Of a DNA stretch of 64,000 bases, positions 1-11,132 are shown piece after piece. The position numbers and the translations under genes were made by a program. A model generated the notes under the pieces. The model saw nothing but the letters and a program-made list of their open reading frames with translations. It made no database searches and was not told the origin of the DNA. Origin of the DNA: Ariolimax columbianus (lineage: Eukaryota > Mollusca > Gastropoda > Stylommatophora > Arionidae); assembly GCA_036924085.1 (NCBI GenBank), contig JAVGWX010000007.1:100908886-100972885 (forward strand). The letters run 5' to 3'. How positions within the stretch are numbered: position 1 is the stretch's first letter; the number at the start of each line of letters is the position of its first letter.

Positions 1-1156
1 GTTCATACAAGAAGGTTGGAGTAACGTTCTTCTATGGGGAGGGGAGGGCTCACACAAGAAGGGCGGAACGACGTCTTAGAGCTCATACAAGAAAGGTGAA
101 GTGACGTCTTAGGGAGTTCATACAAGAAGGGTGGAGTGACGTCTTAGAGTCCATACAAGAAGGGTAGAGTGACGTCTTAGAGCTCATACAAGAAAGGTAG
201 ATTGACGTCTTAGCGCTCATACAAGAACGGTGGAATGACGTCTTAGAGCTCATACAAGAAAGGTGAAGTGACGTCTTAGGGAGTTCATACAAGAAGGGTG
301 GAGTGACGTCTTAGAGCTCATACAAGATAGGTGGATTGACGTCTTAGAGCTCATACAAGAAAGGTAGATTGACGTTTTAGAGTTCATACAAGAAAGGTGG
401 AGTGACGTCTTAGAGTCCATACAAGAAGGGTGGAGTGACGTCTTAGAGCTCATACAAGAAAGGTAGATTGACGTCTTAGCGCTCATACAAGAACGGTGGA
501 GTGACGTCTTAGAGCTCATACAAGAAGGGTGGAGTAACGTCTTAGAGCTCATACAAGAAGGGTGGAGTGACGTCTTAGAGCTCATACAAGAAGGGTGGAG
601 TGACGTCTTAGAGCTCATACAAGAAGGGTGGAGTGACGTCTTAGAGCTCATACAAGAAGGGTGGAGTGACGTCTTAGAGCTCATACAAAAAGGGTAGAGT
701 GACGCCTTAGGGAGTTCATACAAGATGGTTGGAGTGACGTTCTTCTAGGGAGAGGGGAGGGCTCACACAAAAAGGGCGGAACGACGTCTTAGAGCTCATA
801 CAAGAAAGGTGAAGTGACGTCTTAGGGAGTTCATACAAGAAGGGTGGAGTGACGTCTTAGAGCTCATACAAGATAGGTGGATTGACGTCTTAGAGCTCAT
901 ACAAGAAAGGTAGATTGACGTCTTAGAGTTCATACAAGAACGGTGGAGTGACGTCTTAGAGCTCATACAAGAAGGGTGGAGTAACGTCTTAGAGCTCATA
1001 CAAGAAGGGTGGAGTGACGTCTTAGAGCTCATACAAGAAGGGTGGAGTAACGTCTTAGAGCTCATACAAGAAGGGTGGAGTGACGTCTTAGAGCTCATAC
1101 AAGAAGGGTGGAGTGACGTCATAGAGCTCATACAAGAAGGGTAGAGTGACGTCTTT
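1..1156. repeat. 33-bp minisatellite with higher-order structure
   Basis: About 35 copies of a unit of about 33 bp containing gagctcatacaagaa and gtgacgtctta run from the left edge. A variant block (ttcttct, then a G-rich stretch and ctcacacaa) occurs near 20-60 and again near 735-775, so a roughly 714-bp block has been duplicated as a higher-order repeat. Because 33 is a multiple of three, the array is open in several frames; these open frames have no coding meaning. Confidence 0.95.
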
Positions 1157-2020
1157 TAGCCCTTGAAAAATGACTTAGTTCTTGTATTTGATCATATACA
1201 TAATAATAATATGACTGTACTCTAGCTGAAAGAGCATAGGCGTCAAGACTAATTCAGTCTGGTAAACATTTGTTTGTAGTCTGATTTCAATGTCAATGGT
1301 TGTTAGGTAAGTGAGGTTGACAGCTCCCTCAGTCTTCCTGGTCGCCATTGTCGGCCTTTCCATCAGGGAACCACATGGACGTAAGCGAGACAGCTGAGAG
1401 GCGATCAGCAATGCATGAGTGTCTACAAAGATATTGATTGTTACACCAACAAATCTCCAAAATAAAGTATTGTTTCGAGATATTTCTTTCAATCTCAGAA
1501 AGCTATCGTATATTCAGCTAGAACTTTACACCCTACTGTTCTCTCCATCAACAATCTGTACACGTCAGTCCCTTAACAGATGTTTCATGACAAACGTCCT
1601 TCCAACTTTAATTGTTCTTTCAAAATTCCCAATTTCATTTTACAACTTAATGGCTCGTACTTTCTTGTTCCCTCTCTGCACTTGCCTCACGCGTTCGTCT
1701 TTCCGTATTCAAGGAGACCAGGAGACTATTGGGTATCACATTGCTCAATGCTATGAACTGTCCGCTTTCACTGACATTGCTAATATCTGTATGTCTGTCG
1801 CATTGTCTGTCTGTTTGGTTTGCTCTATGGATGTCTGTCTGTCTTTCTCAGTCTAGCTCTCTTGCTACTGCTCTTTCTTTCTCCCTTTGTTTTTTTTCTC
1901 ACCAATTTATAAAAACTATCTATCAATTGTATCCTTTGTTTTCCCTTCCTTTCTTGATGTTGAAATTTTTCCTTTTATCCTATTATTGGCGGACAATTTT
2001 ACCCGGTATAGGACTGTGAA
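1157..2020. other. Unassigned sequence, no gene seen
   Basis: AT-rich single-copy-looking sequence with a short TGTC/TGTT-rich patch near 1790-1850. Short open frames exist on both strands, but none shows a recognisable domain or a repeat-family signature. Confidence 0.5.
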
Positions 2021-2297
2021 ATTGAAGGTTGTGATCAGGTCACATGACTGCAGTATTGAAGGCTGTGACGAGGTACCATGACTGCAGTATTAAAGGTTGT
2101 AACCAGGTCACATGGCTGCAGTATTGAAGGTTGTGATCAGGTCACATGACTGCAGTATTAAAGGCTGTGACCAGGTCACATGACTGCAGTATTAAAGGTT
2201 GTAACCAGGTCACATGGCTGCAGTATTAAAGGTTGTGATCAGGTCACATGACTGCAGTATTGAAGGTTGTGATCAGGTCATATGGCTGCAGTATTGA
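2021..2297. repeat. 34-bp minisatellite
   Basis: About eight copies of a 34-bp unit with the core aggtcacatgactgcagta, alternating between ttgaaggttgtgatc and ttaaaggttgtaacc versions. Confidence 0.9.
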
Positions 2298-2349
2298 AGA
2301 TTGCATTTTTGTACTGCTGAAGTAGGTCTTTATTTTTCGGTTGTTACCT

Positions 2350-3085
2350 CAATACATTCATTTTGATCTTACCGTCAATACAAAGAAAACGAGAGTCATT
2401 TGTTCCAAACTGCTGCTCGAAAGCCTAGAAACGGACGAAACATAACTGTATAATGGCCAGGTCCTCAAGCAGTTGATAGCGTCACTTACCTAGGCAGTAT
2501 CCTCGCCAGCAAAGCGAATATTAACTCTGGTGTCTACTTTAGGATTGTCAAGACTACGTCAAATGTTATAAGCTGACAAAGAATCAATGATTCCACCAAC
2601 TTCAAAGTACATCGTGCTGTGTGCTAACCACCCTTTTGTACGCCTTAAAAACGTATGCCGTCTACAGCGAACATGTTAGGAAAGTGAACACGTTCCACAT
2701 GGAGTGCCCCTGAAGGTTACGAAAGATCAGCTGGAAGAACAAAGGGTCCCACTTTAAAGTAATCAACAGAGCATTATTCTCAAGCATATGAACTCTACTG
2801 TAGAGCCCAAATCAGATGGACTGGGCATATTGACCGCATACAAACGTCTCCTGCTACAGCAGGTGCTACACAATGAGCGCATAATAAGAAAACTGTCATT
2901 AGAGGGACAGAAGAAACGCCACAAATAGTCACTGAATGCGTCTCTAAACAGTTTCAACAATGCTGTTAGACGCTTTCACAGTACACCGCTCCGTCTGGTG
3001 CATTACTACCACACAATGTGTTCGCATCATCGAGCCGAACAGAATCGATGAGGCTCAGAGAAAGTGCACTGACCAAAGGCACAGA
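2350..3085 (+). pseudogene. Decayed non-LTR retrotransposon, RT C-terminal region
   Basis: Conceptual translation across several frameshifts and stops follows the usual end of an invertebrate LINE reverse transcriptase. A VNTKKTRV segment (thumb start) is followed by VTYLGSILAS (the conserved YLGS block), VHRAVC, and then QIRWTGHIDRI, the conserved 'RW.GH..R' block. An alanine/arginine-rich tail follows. Each block is in order but in a different frame, so the copy is dead. The RT catalytic palm and the endonuclease are absent, which indicates 5' truncation. The clade is not certain from these motifs alone. Confidence 0.7.
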
Positions 3086-3190
3086 ATATGCAAATAGGCC
3101 AACTAGGGAATCCACCTATGTGTCTCCTACGTGTGTCCTATATGTGTCCTATGTGTGCTTCGGTTTGTCCACTCCATTCACTTACGAGTG

Positions 3191-3368
3191 GTACAGTTTG
3201 CCAAGCCAATCCACCTACCTGTGTCATAAGTGTGGTACAGCTTGTCAAGACAACCCACCTACCTGTGTCCTAAGTGTGGTACAGCTTGTCAAGACAACCC
3301 ACCTACCTGTGCCCTAAGTGTGATACAGTTTGTCAAAACAATCCATCTACCTGTGTCCTAAGTGTGGA
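3191..3368. repeat. 44-bp minisatellite
   Basis: Four copies of a 44-bp unit containing gtacagcttgtcaagacaac and ccacctacctgtgtcctaag. Copies drift slightly; the last two are the most alike. Confidence 0.9.
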
Positions 3369-3439
3369 TTACAGAGTGTCCAGCCAGGTTAGGTATTGAA
3401 GTCGTATGAAATGAGATATTAGAATACAAGTTTGATGTT

Positions 3440-3497
3440 ACACACACAGAGACACACACGCACACACGCACGCCTGCGCGCGCACACACACGCACGC
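3440..3497. repeat. (CA)n-type microsatellite with CG interruptions
   Basis: Alternating purine/pyrimidine tract of CA and CG dinucleotides. Confidence 0.9.
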
Positions 3498-3847
3498 AAA
3501 ATGATCTCATGTGAACAAATGTTATATTCCATGTAGATTTACTCAGTGTGTCTTCAACACCTAGCAAATAGAATAATATTTAAAAATATCGTGTTTATTT
3601 TGAAACTTGATGTTGCTATTCATCTTCCCCGACAAATTATATTTTGTAAACAATTTGTTACATCATCTTTGTAACCGAATTCGTTTGTGAAATACAATCA
3701 TGTGATAACGTCATCACAATTCGTGTACTTCAACAGTATTCTGTGAAACAAATTCCAGCAATGACAAGTTAGAGAAATACAATGTCAGAAAGTGTGACGA
3801 CAACCACTGCAAAATGACAGTTGTCAACATTTTCAACCTGTCAAAAG

Positions 3848-4091
3848 CGTGTTTACATAGTGTTTGAGTGCTGGCCTCGTGTTTACATAGTGTTTGAGTG
3901 CTGGCCTCGTGTTTACATAGTGTTTGAGTGCTGGCCTCGTGTTTACATAGTGTTTGAGTGCTGGCCTCGTGTTTACATAGTGTTTGAGTGCTGGCCTCGT
4001 GTTTACATAGTGTTTGAGTGCTGGCCTCGTGTTTACATAGTGTTTGAGTGCTGGCCTCGTGTTTACATAGTGTTTGAGTGCTGGCCTCGTG
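3848..4091. repeat. 30-bp minisatellite, eight identical copies
   Basis: The 30-bp unit starting cgtgtttacatagtgtttga is repeated eight times without a visible mismatch. The last copy runs into a cgtgagaac variant. Such homogeneity points to very recent expansion or ongoing homogenisation, in contrast to the older arrays around it. Confidence 0.97.
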
Positions 4092-4269
4092 AGAACATAA
4101 TTTCACCAGTGCAATTGTCACGTCATTAAAAACTGTACTCAGTCATCTAGACCAGCCAACCTTTAAATGCTTGGCGTCCACTTGTATAACTTTCGTTTAG
4201 GGAGATTTTCCTTACCGCCCACTCAAATCTAAATTGGAGAAAATTTCGCGATCGTCCACTGAGTCTGTA

Positions 4270-4790
4270 AATTTTGAATGTTTTTAATAGATCATCATCA
4301 TGTGGCATGTCCTTTGCAAAACGTCGCTCCCATCACAGTCCGTCTGAAAGAAACTCAATTTCTTGCCAAATCTTCAACCAGTTCCAGGGTCATGTCCAAT
4401 CATCCCTTCACATCTTAGTGTTATCACCTTCTTGGTCTGCCCACGCCTCTCTTGCCCGGCACCAGACCTTCCATTACCGTTCTCTCAAGACCGTTGTGTC
4501 TTTTGATGTTGTCTATGTATTTCAATTGTTGTTGATGATGTAAACTAGTTTTCCTTTATGTCCAGCTCTTGTGGAATGTCCTTGGTACTCCGAGATCCTT
4601 TCTTTAACAATTATAATCGAAGGACTTGATTCCCTTTCTTGAGGTTTGGGTAACTGTCCATGTTTTGAAGCCGTATACTGCCACGGGAAAGACACAAGTT
4701 CTCACAATCTTCACTTTGTTGGTTTCCTTTTATTCTGCCATAGTTTTCTCAGGATATGTAGACTCTGGATTGCCCTAGTAATAATAATAA
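4270..4790 (-). pseudogene. Decayed LINE, C-terminal part of the RT ORF
   Basis: On the minus strand the translation shows KIVRTCVFPVAVYG (conserved 'R..LFPVA.YG.E.W' block), then FDYNC, and then GLERTVMEGLVPGKRGVGRP, the 'G.R..GRP..R' block. It ends VSFRRTVMGATFCKGHAT, close to the typical C-terminal tail of these LINE proteins. Stops and a frameshift interrupt it. It lies just downstream, in the minus direction, of the endonuclease fragment at 4905-6040, so both could be parts of one internally deleted element, though they may also be separate insertions. Confidence 0.7.
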
Positions 4791-5411
4791 TATGCTTGTA
4801 ACACAGAATGTAGTTATTTTGCTAAATCCCCGCCCCCCGCCCACCTCCCCCCCCCCGAAAGCTAAAATCGCCCCCCCCCCTAATTTGGCGCTAGCGCACA
4901 GATTGAAGAGATCTCATCTCATATCATCACAGCCGCTTTTAGGGTAGCTTCTTTGATTAAATCCCACTTTTCACTTGCTGTACAGTCTCCTGATGCATTA
5001 GTAAGATCATCTGCAAGCTGCTGTTAGAACCTGAAATACTTTTCTGGATCCTTGCTGTTGACTAAATTTATCCACAAAATGGATTTGTGCTTCGCCGTGA
5101 AGATTCTCTTAGGTCTCAGCTTGACGCGGACAACGACCAACGTGTGGTCAGTATCACATTCAGCACTTGGGTAGCTGCTTGTTAGTTGTGTGTGATTCAG
5201 AGATTGTCTTCTGGTGATAATAAAGTCCAGCTCGTTCCAATGACCGGATCGTGGGTGTTTCCATGATACCTTAAGGCGATCTTTTGTTGCAAAGTAGAAG
5301 TTTGTGATACAGATATTGTTTTTTGTGCGGAATTCCAGCAGCCTTTGTCCACTTTCATTCATGCGCCCAATATTGTGTTTGCCTAAACAAACTGGCCACG
5401 AATTCGAGTCC

Positions 5412-5546
5412 GATCCCACCCGAGCATGTAGATCACCAAGTATGTATAGGCAGTCTGATCCCACCCGAGCATTTAGATCACCAAGTATGTATAGGCAGTC
5501 TGATCCCACCCGAGCATGTAGATCACCAAGTATGTATAGGCAGTCC
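5412..5546. repeat. 45-bp x3 tandem duplication inside the endonuclease ORF
   Basis: Three 45-bp copies beginning gatcccacccgagca. Because 45 is a multiple of three, the LINE frame stays open and the protein repeats the 15-residue block SDCLYILGDLHARVG three times. The block holds the catalytic GDxxA motif. Confidence 0.95.
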
Positions 5547-5914
5547 GATTCTGGAATTGTATTCACTGCATTGTCTAACTCTACATAGAAGGAATCCTTT
5601 GCATCTTCGGCTGATGTGAGCGTCGGAGCGTAGGCAGTGATAAGTGCTCTGAATCCACACGAGGTGACAATCTCATTGTTAACATTCTTTCATATCCTCC
5701 AACTGGACTCTCAATAGCACACAATACCGTGTTCTTCACTGCAAGACCCAACCCATTTTGTCGGATATCTTCCTTTCCTCAGCCTTTCGAAAAAAAGGTA
5801 TAATTTTTCTCCCTAAGTGATCCATTCTCGGGAAGGCGTGTCTCCTGTAGACCAGCAATATCTCTACCAGGACGATTTATCTCGGCATCAGTAACAGCCG
5901 TTTGTCTCCCATCA

Positions 5915-6020
5915 CCAATGTCTCTGAGGTCAGTGGCATGTCCTGAACACATGGTCCTGACATTCTGTCAATGTCTCTGAGGTCAGTGGCATGTCCTGGA
6001 CACATGGTCCTGACATCCAA
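5915..6020. repeat. 54-bp x2 tandem duplication at the LINE N-terminus
   Basis: Two 54-bp copies starting caatgtctctgaggtcagtg, differing at a few bases. They duplicate the 'VRTMCPG' coding segment of the endonuclease fragment. Confidence 0.9.
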
Positions 6021-6040
6021 GATGCAAGTCGCAGCCTGAA

Positions 6041-6575
6041 GTTTTCATTTTCAATATTTAATGGGGCCTCAGTAACAAGTTTAATGGTGCCTCGGTAATA
6101 TGTATAATGGTGGCTAATTATCACGTTGAACGTTGTCTCATTATCATAAGGTGTGATATCGCTTTACCATCTTTAATGAAGTCTCATCACCACCTTTAGT
6201 GATGTTTTATTAACATCTCTAGTGATGTCTCGTCGCATGTTTAGAGGTATCTCATTACCATGAACTGTGGTATCTCAAGTATTTATTTATTGCTGTCTCT
6301 CATTAACCTGTCTATGTAACATGTCCTGTCAAGTCAGTTGGCCTTGACGATAACATGCCCAATTATCTCATAACATGATTTTCTGTTTGACAACATGATC
6401 AAATATGGCTGACAATACAATCATGACTTATATGACATCTGGTCATATCAAGTGATTACAGGTGAAATCTGACCATATAACGTGATTACAGATGACATCT
6501 GGTCACATCAAGTGATTACATATGACATCTGGTCACATCAAGTAATTATAGATTACATCTGGTCACATCAAGTCA
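6041..6575. repeat. Degenerate repeats passing into a 30-bp array
   Basis: 6041-6430 holds loosely repeated phrases (gtctcattacca, tttagtgatgt) with no clean period. 6431-6575 is a clear array of about five 30-bp units with the core acatctggtcacatcaagtg. Confidence 0.75.
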
Positions 6576-6855
6576 TTTGTAAAATTAAAAAACAATCAGC
6601 AGAAAACCGCAACGGTTTTCTAAAAAATGATCTAGCTAATAACGATAGGAAACAAATATTCTAGTACAAGGCTAACAATGAAAACTGTACAATGTATCCC
6701 AATAGCGAGATAACAGATATGTTCAATATCTACTGAAAACAAAAAACAATGTATACAACAAGAATGTTGACACGAACTTGTTTCGCATTTTATCAAATCC
6801 AAAATATACAATTTTTTTTTTAAAGAACAACAACAAAACATAGATTTTATACACT
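6576..6855. other. AT-rich unassigned sequence
   Basis: Nothing recognisable. Short open frames on both strands and a T-run near 6810. Confidence 0.5.
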
Positions 6856-7071
6856 GGCCCTCGCATAACGAACATGTAATAACGTTATTTCGCAGAAAAA
6901 TTCAGCTTGTGGTGAGTTCCCATCTAAGTGAATAGCACCGCTAATCCGATTAACGGTGAATGGAGTAGATCAACCGGTGTCTCCTTGGTATGCCAGGCCC
7001 ACACCTGCCCATCAATCCATCCTGGAATCGACGACCGTTCCTGGACGGATCACATTCGTTATGCGAGGGCC
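6856..7071. mobile_element. MITE-like element with 17-bp terminal inverted repeats
   Basis: The left end ggccctcgcataacgaa (6856-6872) is the exact reverse complement of the right end ttcgttatgcgagggcc (7055-7071). The 216-bp interior has no coding capacity. Size and perfect inverted ends fit a non-autonomous DNA transposon. A clean target duplication is not obvious (flanks tacact and tacttg), so the superfamily is not assigned. Confidence 0.75.
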
Positions 7072-7194
7072 TACTTGACATGCATGAGAAGTTACTGAAA
7101 AACACGTTAAGAATATTGTAGCAGTCTCAGCGGTATCTTCTCTAATCTATAAGCAGTATATCACAATGGCGTGTCAATACACACGTGACCAAAC

Positions 7195-7199
7195 ACGCG

Positions 7200-7246
<47 letters not shown>
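7195..7246. repeat. (CG)/(CA)n microsatellite
   Basis: cgcgcgcg followed by about 20 CA dinucleotides. Confidence 0.95.
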
Positions 7247-7844
7247 TCAGAAATACATGCACAATACAGAATTGGAACTTGTCGATATTATTATTGAGTA
7301 CTGATTTCATTAATCTGCTCTTTTGATACCCATGCAGTACTGAGTTCTAACTTTTCTGTTCTCTTAGTGACATTACCCTACTTCTCCCCCCCCCCCCCCC
7401 CCCCACTTTAGCTGTTCATTCCATTCCGCCCACTGGACCAACACGTTTTCTCTTGACCGGTGTTGTCCTTGGCCCCAGTTTTTGTCCCGGCTCTGAAAAA
7501 CCCATTTTTGTTTCCTATCTCGATGTCCGGCTAATTTGTTGGCTTCAAAAAGGAAGAGAAACCGGAAGCAGATTGCGACAATCATCTGACATGCATTACT
7601 CAGCAGCAGACGATTGAAGAGGCTGGGGTCTAGCTGTAGTTCTGAGGTGACAACGGTCTCTTTCAAGGGCTCATCTAAGGCAGCGCTCCAGCAACGAGGG
7701 GGGGGGGAGGGGGCAATATTACTGGAGGGCTTATATAGGAGACACATTGTTTATGTTTCCTACATAATTTATTATTCCACATTTAGGTCAGAGGTGAAAA
7801 CTCTGGGGCTGAGCACTGGCTGAGCAACACTGTCTCCACAGTTC
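7247..7844. other. Unassigned sequence with C- and G-homopolymer runs
   Basis: A run of about 20 C at 7385-7404 and a G-rich run near 7697-7712. No recognisable coding domain. Confidence 0.5.
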
Positions 7845-7980
7845 AGTTCAGGTGTAAACAGTCCATGTGTAAACAGTCCAGGTGTAAACTGTCCAGGTGT
7901 AAACAGTCCAGGTGTAAAGAGTCCAGGTGTAAACTGTCCAGGTGTAAACTGTCCAGGTGTAAACAGTCCAGGTGTAAAGG
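7845..7980. repeat. 15-bp minisatellite
   Basis: About nine copies of gtccaggtgtaaaca with gtaaact and gtaaaga variants. Confidence 0.95.
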
Positions 7981-8239
7981 TTGACTGTCACATACCAGAC
8001 ACCGCCGTGGAAGATTACAAAAGCCACTACAGCTATCACGTTTGCTCCTTTTTCTGAGGCCCACTAGGTGGATTTATAGGGAAAAAGAATAAAGATCGCT
8101 TACCATCACAGTCGTCGATACTGCACAAGGAAAGTTGTTATTGTTTTAAACCGATAGAATGAAACACGTTGCCATTCCGAGGTTTGGAACACATTCCTCC
8201 GGGTTACAGGCCGACCTGCTCGGCGAGTGCTCCCTTCAG

Positions 8240-8640
8240 CTGTCGGTGAGGGAGGATACCAGCTGGGAGACGCAATAGCGGAGAGGTAAGGGGCTCGCGT
8301 CTCTAGGAGGCCGCGTCTCTGGGAGGTCACTATGGCTGAGAGGTAAGGGGCTCGCGTCTCTAGGAGGCCGCGTCTCTGGGAGGCTGCGTCTTTGGGAGGC
8401 CGCGTCTCTGGGAGGTCACTATGGCTGAGAGGTAAGGGGCTCGCGTCTCAAGGAGTCCGCGTCTCTAGGGGGCCGCGTCTCTGAGAGGTCACTATGGCTG
8501 AGAGGTAAGGAGCTCGCGTCTCAAGGAGTCCGCGTCTCTTGGAGTCCGCGTCTCTAGGGGGCCGCGTCTCTGGGAGGTCACTATGGCTGAGAAAGGGCTC
8601 GCGTCTCATCGGGGCCCTTATAGCAAAGAGGTAAGGAGCT
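8240..8640. repeat. Array built from the tRNA-like head of a SINE
   Basis: Irregular tandem units contain tatggctgagaggtaaggg and gctcgcgtctc, with inserted cgcgtctctgggagg modules. The first phrase resembles a pol III A box and D-arm. The array lies directly 5' of the intact-looking SINE head at 8664-8745, which suggests that the A-box half of the SINE was copied tandemly. Confidence 0.75.
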
Positions 8641-8800
8641 AGCACCTCAAGGTGGTCCCTATAGCAGAGCGGTAAAGAGCTAGCGCCTCAAGAAAACTAA
8701 AGCACGAAATAGGGGTGGTTCGAAACCCACAAGGTTCAAAGGTCCCCTGGTCTAAGTACGAGATGAGACCTAGTACCTAGTGCTATCGGGTATGTACGAT
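8641..8800 (+). mobile_element. tRNA-derived SINE (head and start of body)
   Basis: tatagcagagcggtaaagag matches an A box with D-arm, and gtggttcgaaacccac near 8717-8733 matches a B box. The spacing between them leaves room for a long variable arm, as in Leu/Ser-type tRNA. A non-tRNA body follows (gtctaagtacgagatgagac). No RNA function is implied. Confidence 0.65.
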
Positions 8801-9204
8801 AAAACTAGGAGGTTCCATGTATATGCTACACACAGAAAACAACCTTCGTCAGTTGGAAATTGAAAAGAGAACACTGTTATCTGATGTCCGAGTAAAATGA
8901 GACAATTCAAAAATAATTTTATTCCTATAAATACGTCACCAACCAAATACGCCAATTACCAAATACGCCAGCTAGCCGCTGCTCACTTGAATCTAATTAA
9001 AACGTAATTCACAGTGTCAAACTTTTCGTAAAAAGAAAAGTCACTCTATCCTGAAGACCTTGCAATTATCGTTCGCGCTTGGCAACTGACGACAATAACT
9101 GTACGTACACACTTTTAATGATGTGAGTTAACAGTATCGATCTTTGCGGTCTTGCTTTCTGAATCTGTAAGTCAAATTATGATGAACAAGTGGGCAGACT
9201 AATG
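8801..9204. other. Unassigned sequence, no gene seen
   Basis: AT-rich sequence with no recognised domain. A short phrase is repeated (accaaatacgcca twice near 8940-8965). Confidence 0.5.
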
Positions 9205-9290
9205 CATGTAGAAACGTGGAATCGAATCTGGCTGCTCCTGTACATCGAGAGATAAGCATTCCAACCGTCGGGCCATTGAATGCTATTCAC
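9205..9290 (-). mobile_element. tRNA-like SINE head, degenerate
   Basis: On the minus strand, atggcccgacggttggaatg resembles an A box and agattcgattccacg resembles a B box, spaced as in a tRNA gene. The body could not be delimited. Confidence 0.45.
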
Positions 9291-9879
9291 TTAGTCTGTC
9301 ACAACATATTCCAGAGGTTTAAAAAGGTGAAAAACTATTTGTCTTGTTTAAAAACTGTCTGTCAGACAGACACTCACAGACTTGAGAAAAGCTGGTTGGT
9401 ATCAAATGTTCTCATCTCTAGAACTGGCACGCATTGGCTTTTGCTTGTGTGTTTTTTGTGTGCATAGAATCTTTACCGGCTACATCACTTCTGTTTAGCT
9501 GGTTTACAATTTTACTGGCTACATCACTTCTGGTTAACTGGTTCACGTGTACTATCCAAAATAATTCAAGGGGCTAGTCCATTTCTCAGTAGATTGCTGC
9601 AAACATTCAAACGGTTGTCTGTAACAACTGATTGTCATGGAAAGGTACATTAAACCACGTGATTATGTCAAGTTTGACAGCTGTCTCACGTTAAATCATG
9701 CTGTTATGGGCACTCCAAACCCCAATAAAATCAGGAGAATTTGGAACTTAACCTCTTAGGACGTGTGTCCCACAGCGGAACACATGTCTTGACAGTGCAG
9801 CGTGTTTACCACTGAGCACAGTTGAGTCCCTTTCGTTGGACACCAAGAGTATCTGTGGTCTTGATGTTAGGACTGTCTA
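9291..9879. other. Unassigned sequence
   Basis: A duplicated phrase (ggctacatcacttctg twice near 9478-9535). No coding signature. Confidence 0.5.
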
Positions 9880-10695
9880 ACGATGCCTCAGAGACGACGA
9901 TTTAGTGTTCTTGACAGGTCGCGTTCTATGGGATGGTTTCAAGAGAGTGTCATTATGAGAAACTGCTGGACGACATGTAGTCACCCACTCAGTCATCCAA
10001 AGACGGCGATATTGTTTTAGCCACATCCCTGTTGATGAAGCCAGATGGTCTGGGCGTTCAAGAATAACAGATGTGGAACAAGATCAATACGTCGTCCTAG
10101 TGAGATAAGTAGATAGGACAGCACCGCCAACACAATGAGAGTTTAACTGAAAGCAACATGTAACGTCACTGTCGGCGAAAAAGCGATTCGCAACGGGCTT
10201 CAGGCGACAAATCTTCCGTCAAGATGTCTTGCAGAATGCCCTCGCCTTACTTAAGGCCACAGGGCTGCTCGTCTCGCCTGGTTTCGACTTCATCTGGCAT
10301 GAGCTCGTGGTCAGTGGCCCATGGCATACTTTACAGATGATAGAAGGTTTACAACTTAGCTTAGCCATGACAGAATGCCAGGTTGGAGACGGCCACGAGG
10401 GCGCTATCAAGATGGCGCACAAGTTTTGAAGCTCTAAATGCCAAGGAGATGGCTCATTCTAGGTATGAGGTGGCTTTAACATGCAGTACAGAACACCGCT
10501 AATTCGCCTTGAATGGAACCTGACGGGCATTATCTATAGAGATCATGTTCTTCAGCAACTTGTAGTGCCAACACATCAGGTAATTGGACAAGGCTCTTAA
10601 ACAACAACGCCAACCCTCCCCGAGATCGTGTTATTGGTGACTTTCCCCAGCAGCAATTTGTAATCAGGATGGCCTGGCTGGTAATCACAACAGTT
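9880..10695 (+). pseudogene. Decayed Tc1-like transposase
   Basis: Frames must be switched repeatedly, but the whole order of a Tc1/IS630-type transposase can be followed. It starts MPQRRRFSVLDRSR, close to the usual 'M(P)RRR.LS..DR.RA' start. THSVIQRR then IPVDEARWSGRSRITDVEQD gives the second helix-turn-helix and GRPR-like linker. NVTVGEKAIRNGLQA follows, then a degenerate catalytic region including a 'GRYQDGAQVL' phrase. RTPLIRLEWNLTGIIYRDHV and RVIGDF..QQQFV come last. Stops and indels are frequent. Terminal inverted repeats were not located. Confidence 0.75.
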
Positions 10696-10846
10696 GATAA
10701 TTTCTGGGACGTTTTACAACGATCAACAAAATGTAAACGTGTTACTTCCGTGTACCTTTACGCGAGCGAAACTTGAGAGCGGGTCTAGGGCGAACAATTT
10801 GTGCGATGGGGATAAGGTTTCTGCGTCGCATCCTCGTCAACGTCCG

Positions 10847-11132
10847 TAGTGGCCACACACTGACCATCTTTATATCAGCAGCCAGCATGCCAGAGTTTCA
10901 GATAGTGGCCACACACTGTACTGACCATCTTTATGTCAGCAGTCAGCATGCCAGAGTTTCAGATAGTGGCCACACACTGACCATCTTTATGTCAGCAGCC
11001 AGAATGCCAGAGTTTCAGATCGTGGCCACACACTGACCATCTTTATGCCAGCAGCCAGCATGCCAGAGTTTCAGATCGTGGCCACACACTGACCATCTTT
11101 ATGTCAGCAGCCAGCATGCCTGAGTTTCAGAA
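10847..11132. repeat. 56-bp minisatellite
   Basis: Five copies of a 56-bp unit with gtggccacacactgaccatc, tttatgtcagcagcc and atgccagagtttcag. It lies 150 bp downstream of the Tc1 remnant. Confidence 0.95.

Larger units (their letters stand above)
4905..6040 (-). pseudogene. RTE-like LINE fragment: AP-endonuclease domain
   Basis: On the minus strand this reads as an apurinic-endonuclease-like domain of a non-LTR retrotransposon. In order it has an N-terminal 'VRTMCPG'-like segment near 6030, SCGFRALITAYAPT, the catalytic GDLHARVG segment, a NESGQRLLEF block, SWKHPRSGHWNELDFI, and CDTDHTLVVVRVKL with the catalytic DH. About 180 codons (5024-5566) stay open; the N-terminal half is frameshifted. 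Two tandem duplications sit inside it: three copies of the GDxxAR motif region (5412-5546) and two copies of the N-terminal segment (5915-6020). The reverse transcriptase is missing. It is not functional. Confidence 0.8.

Noticed and set aside
3848..4091. Perfect 30-bp repeats considered as a CRISPR array
   Set aside because: The copies are contiguous with no spacers, and the DNA is eukaryotic.
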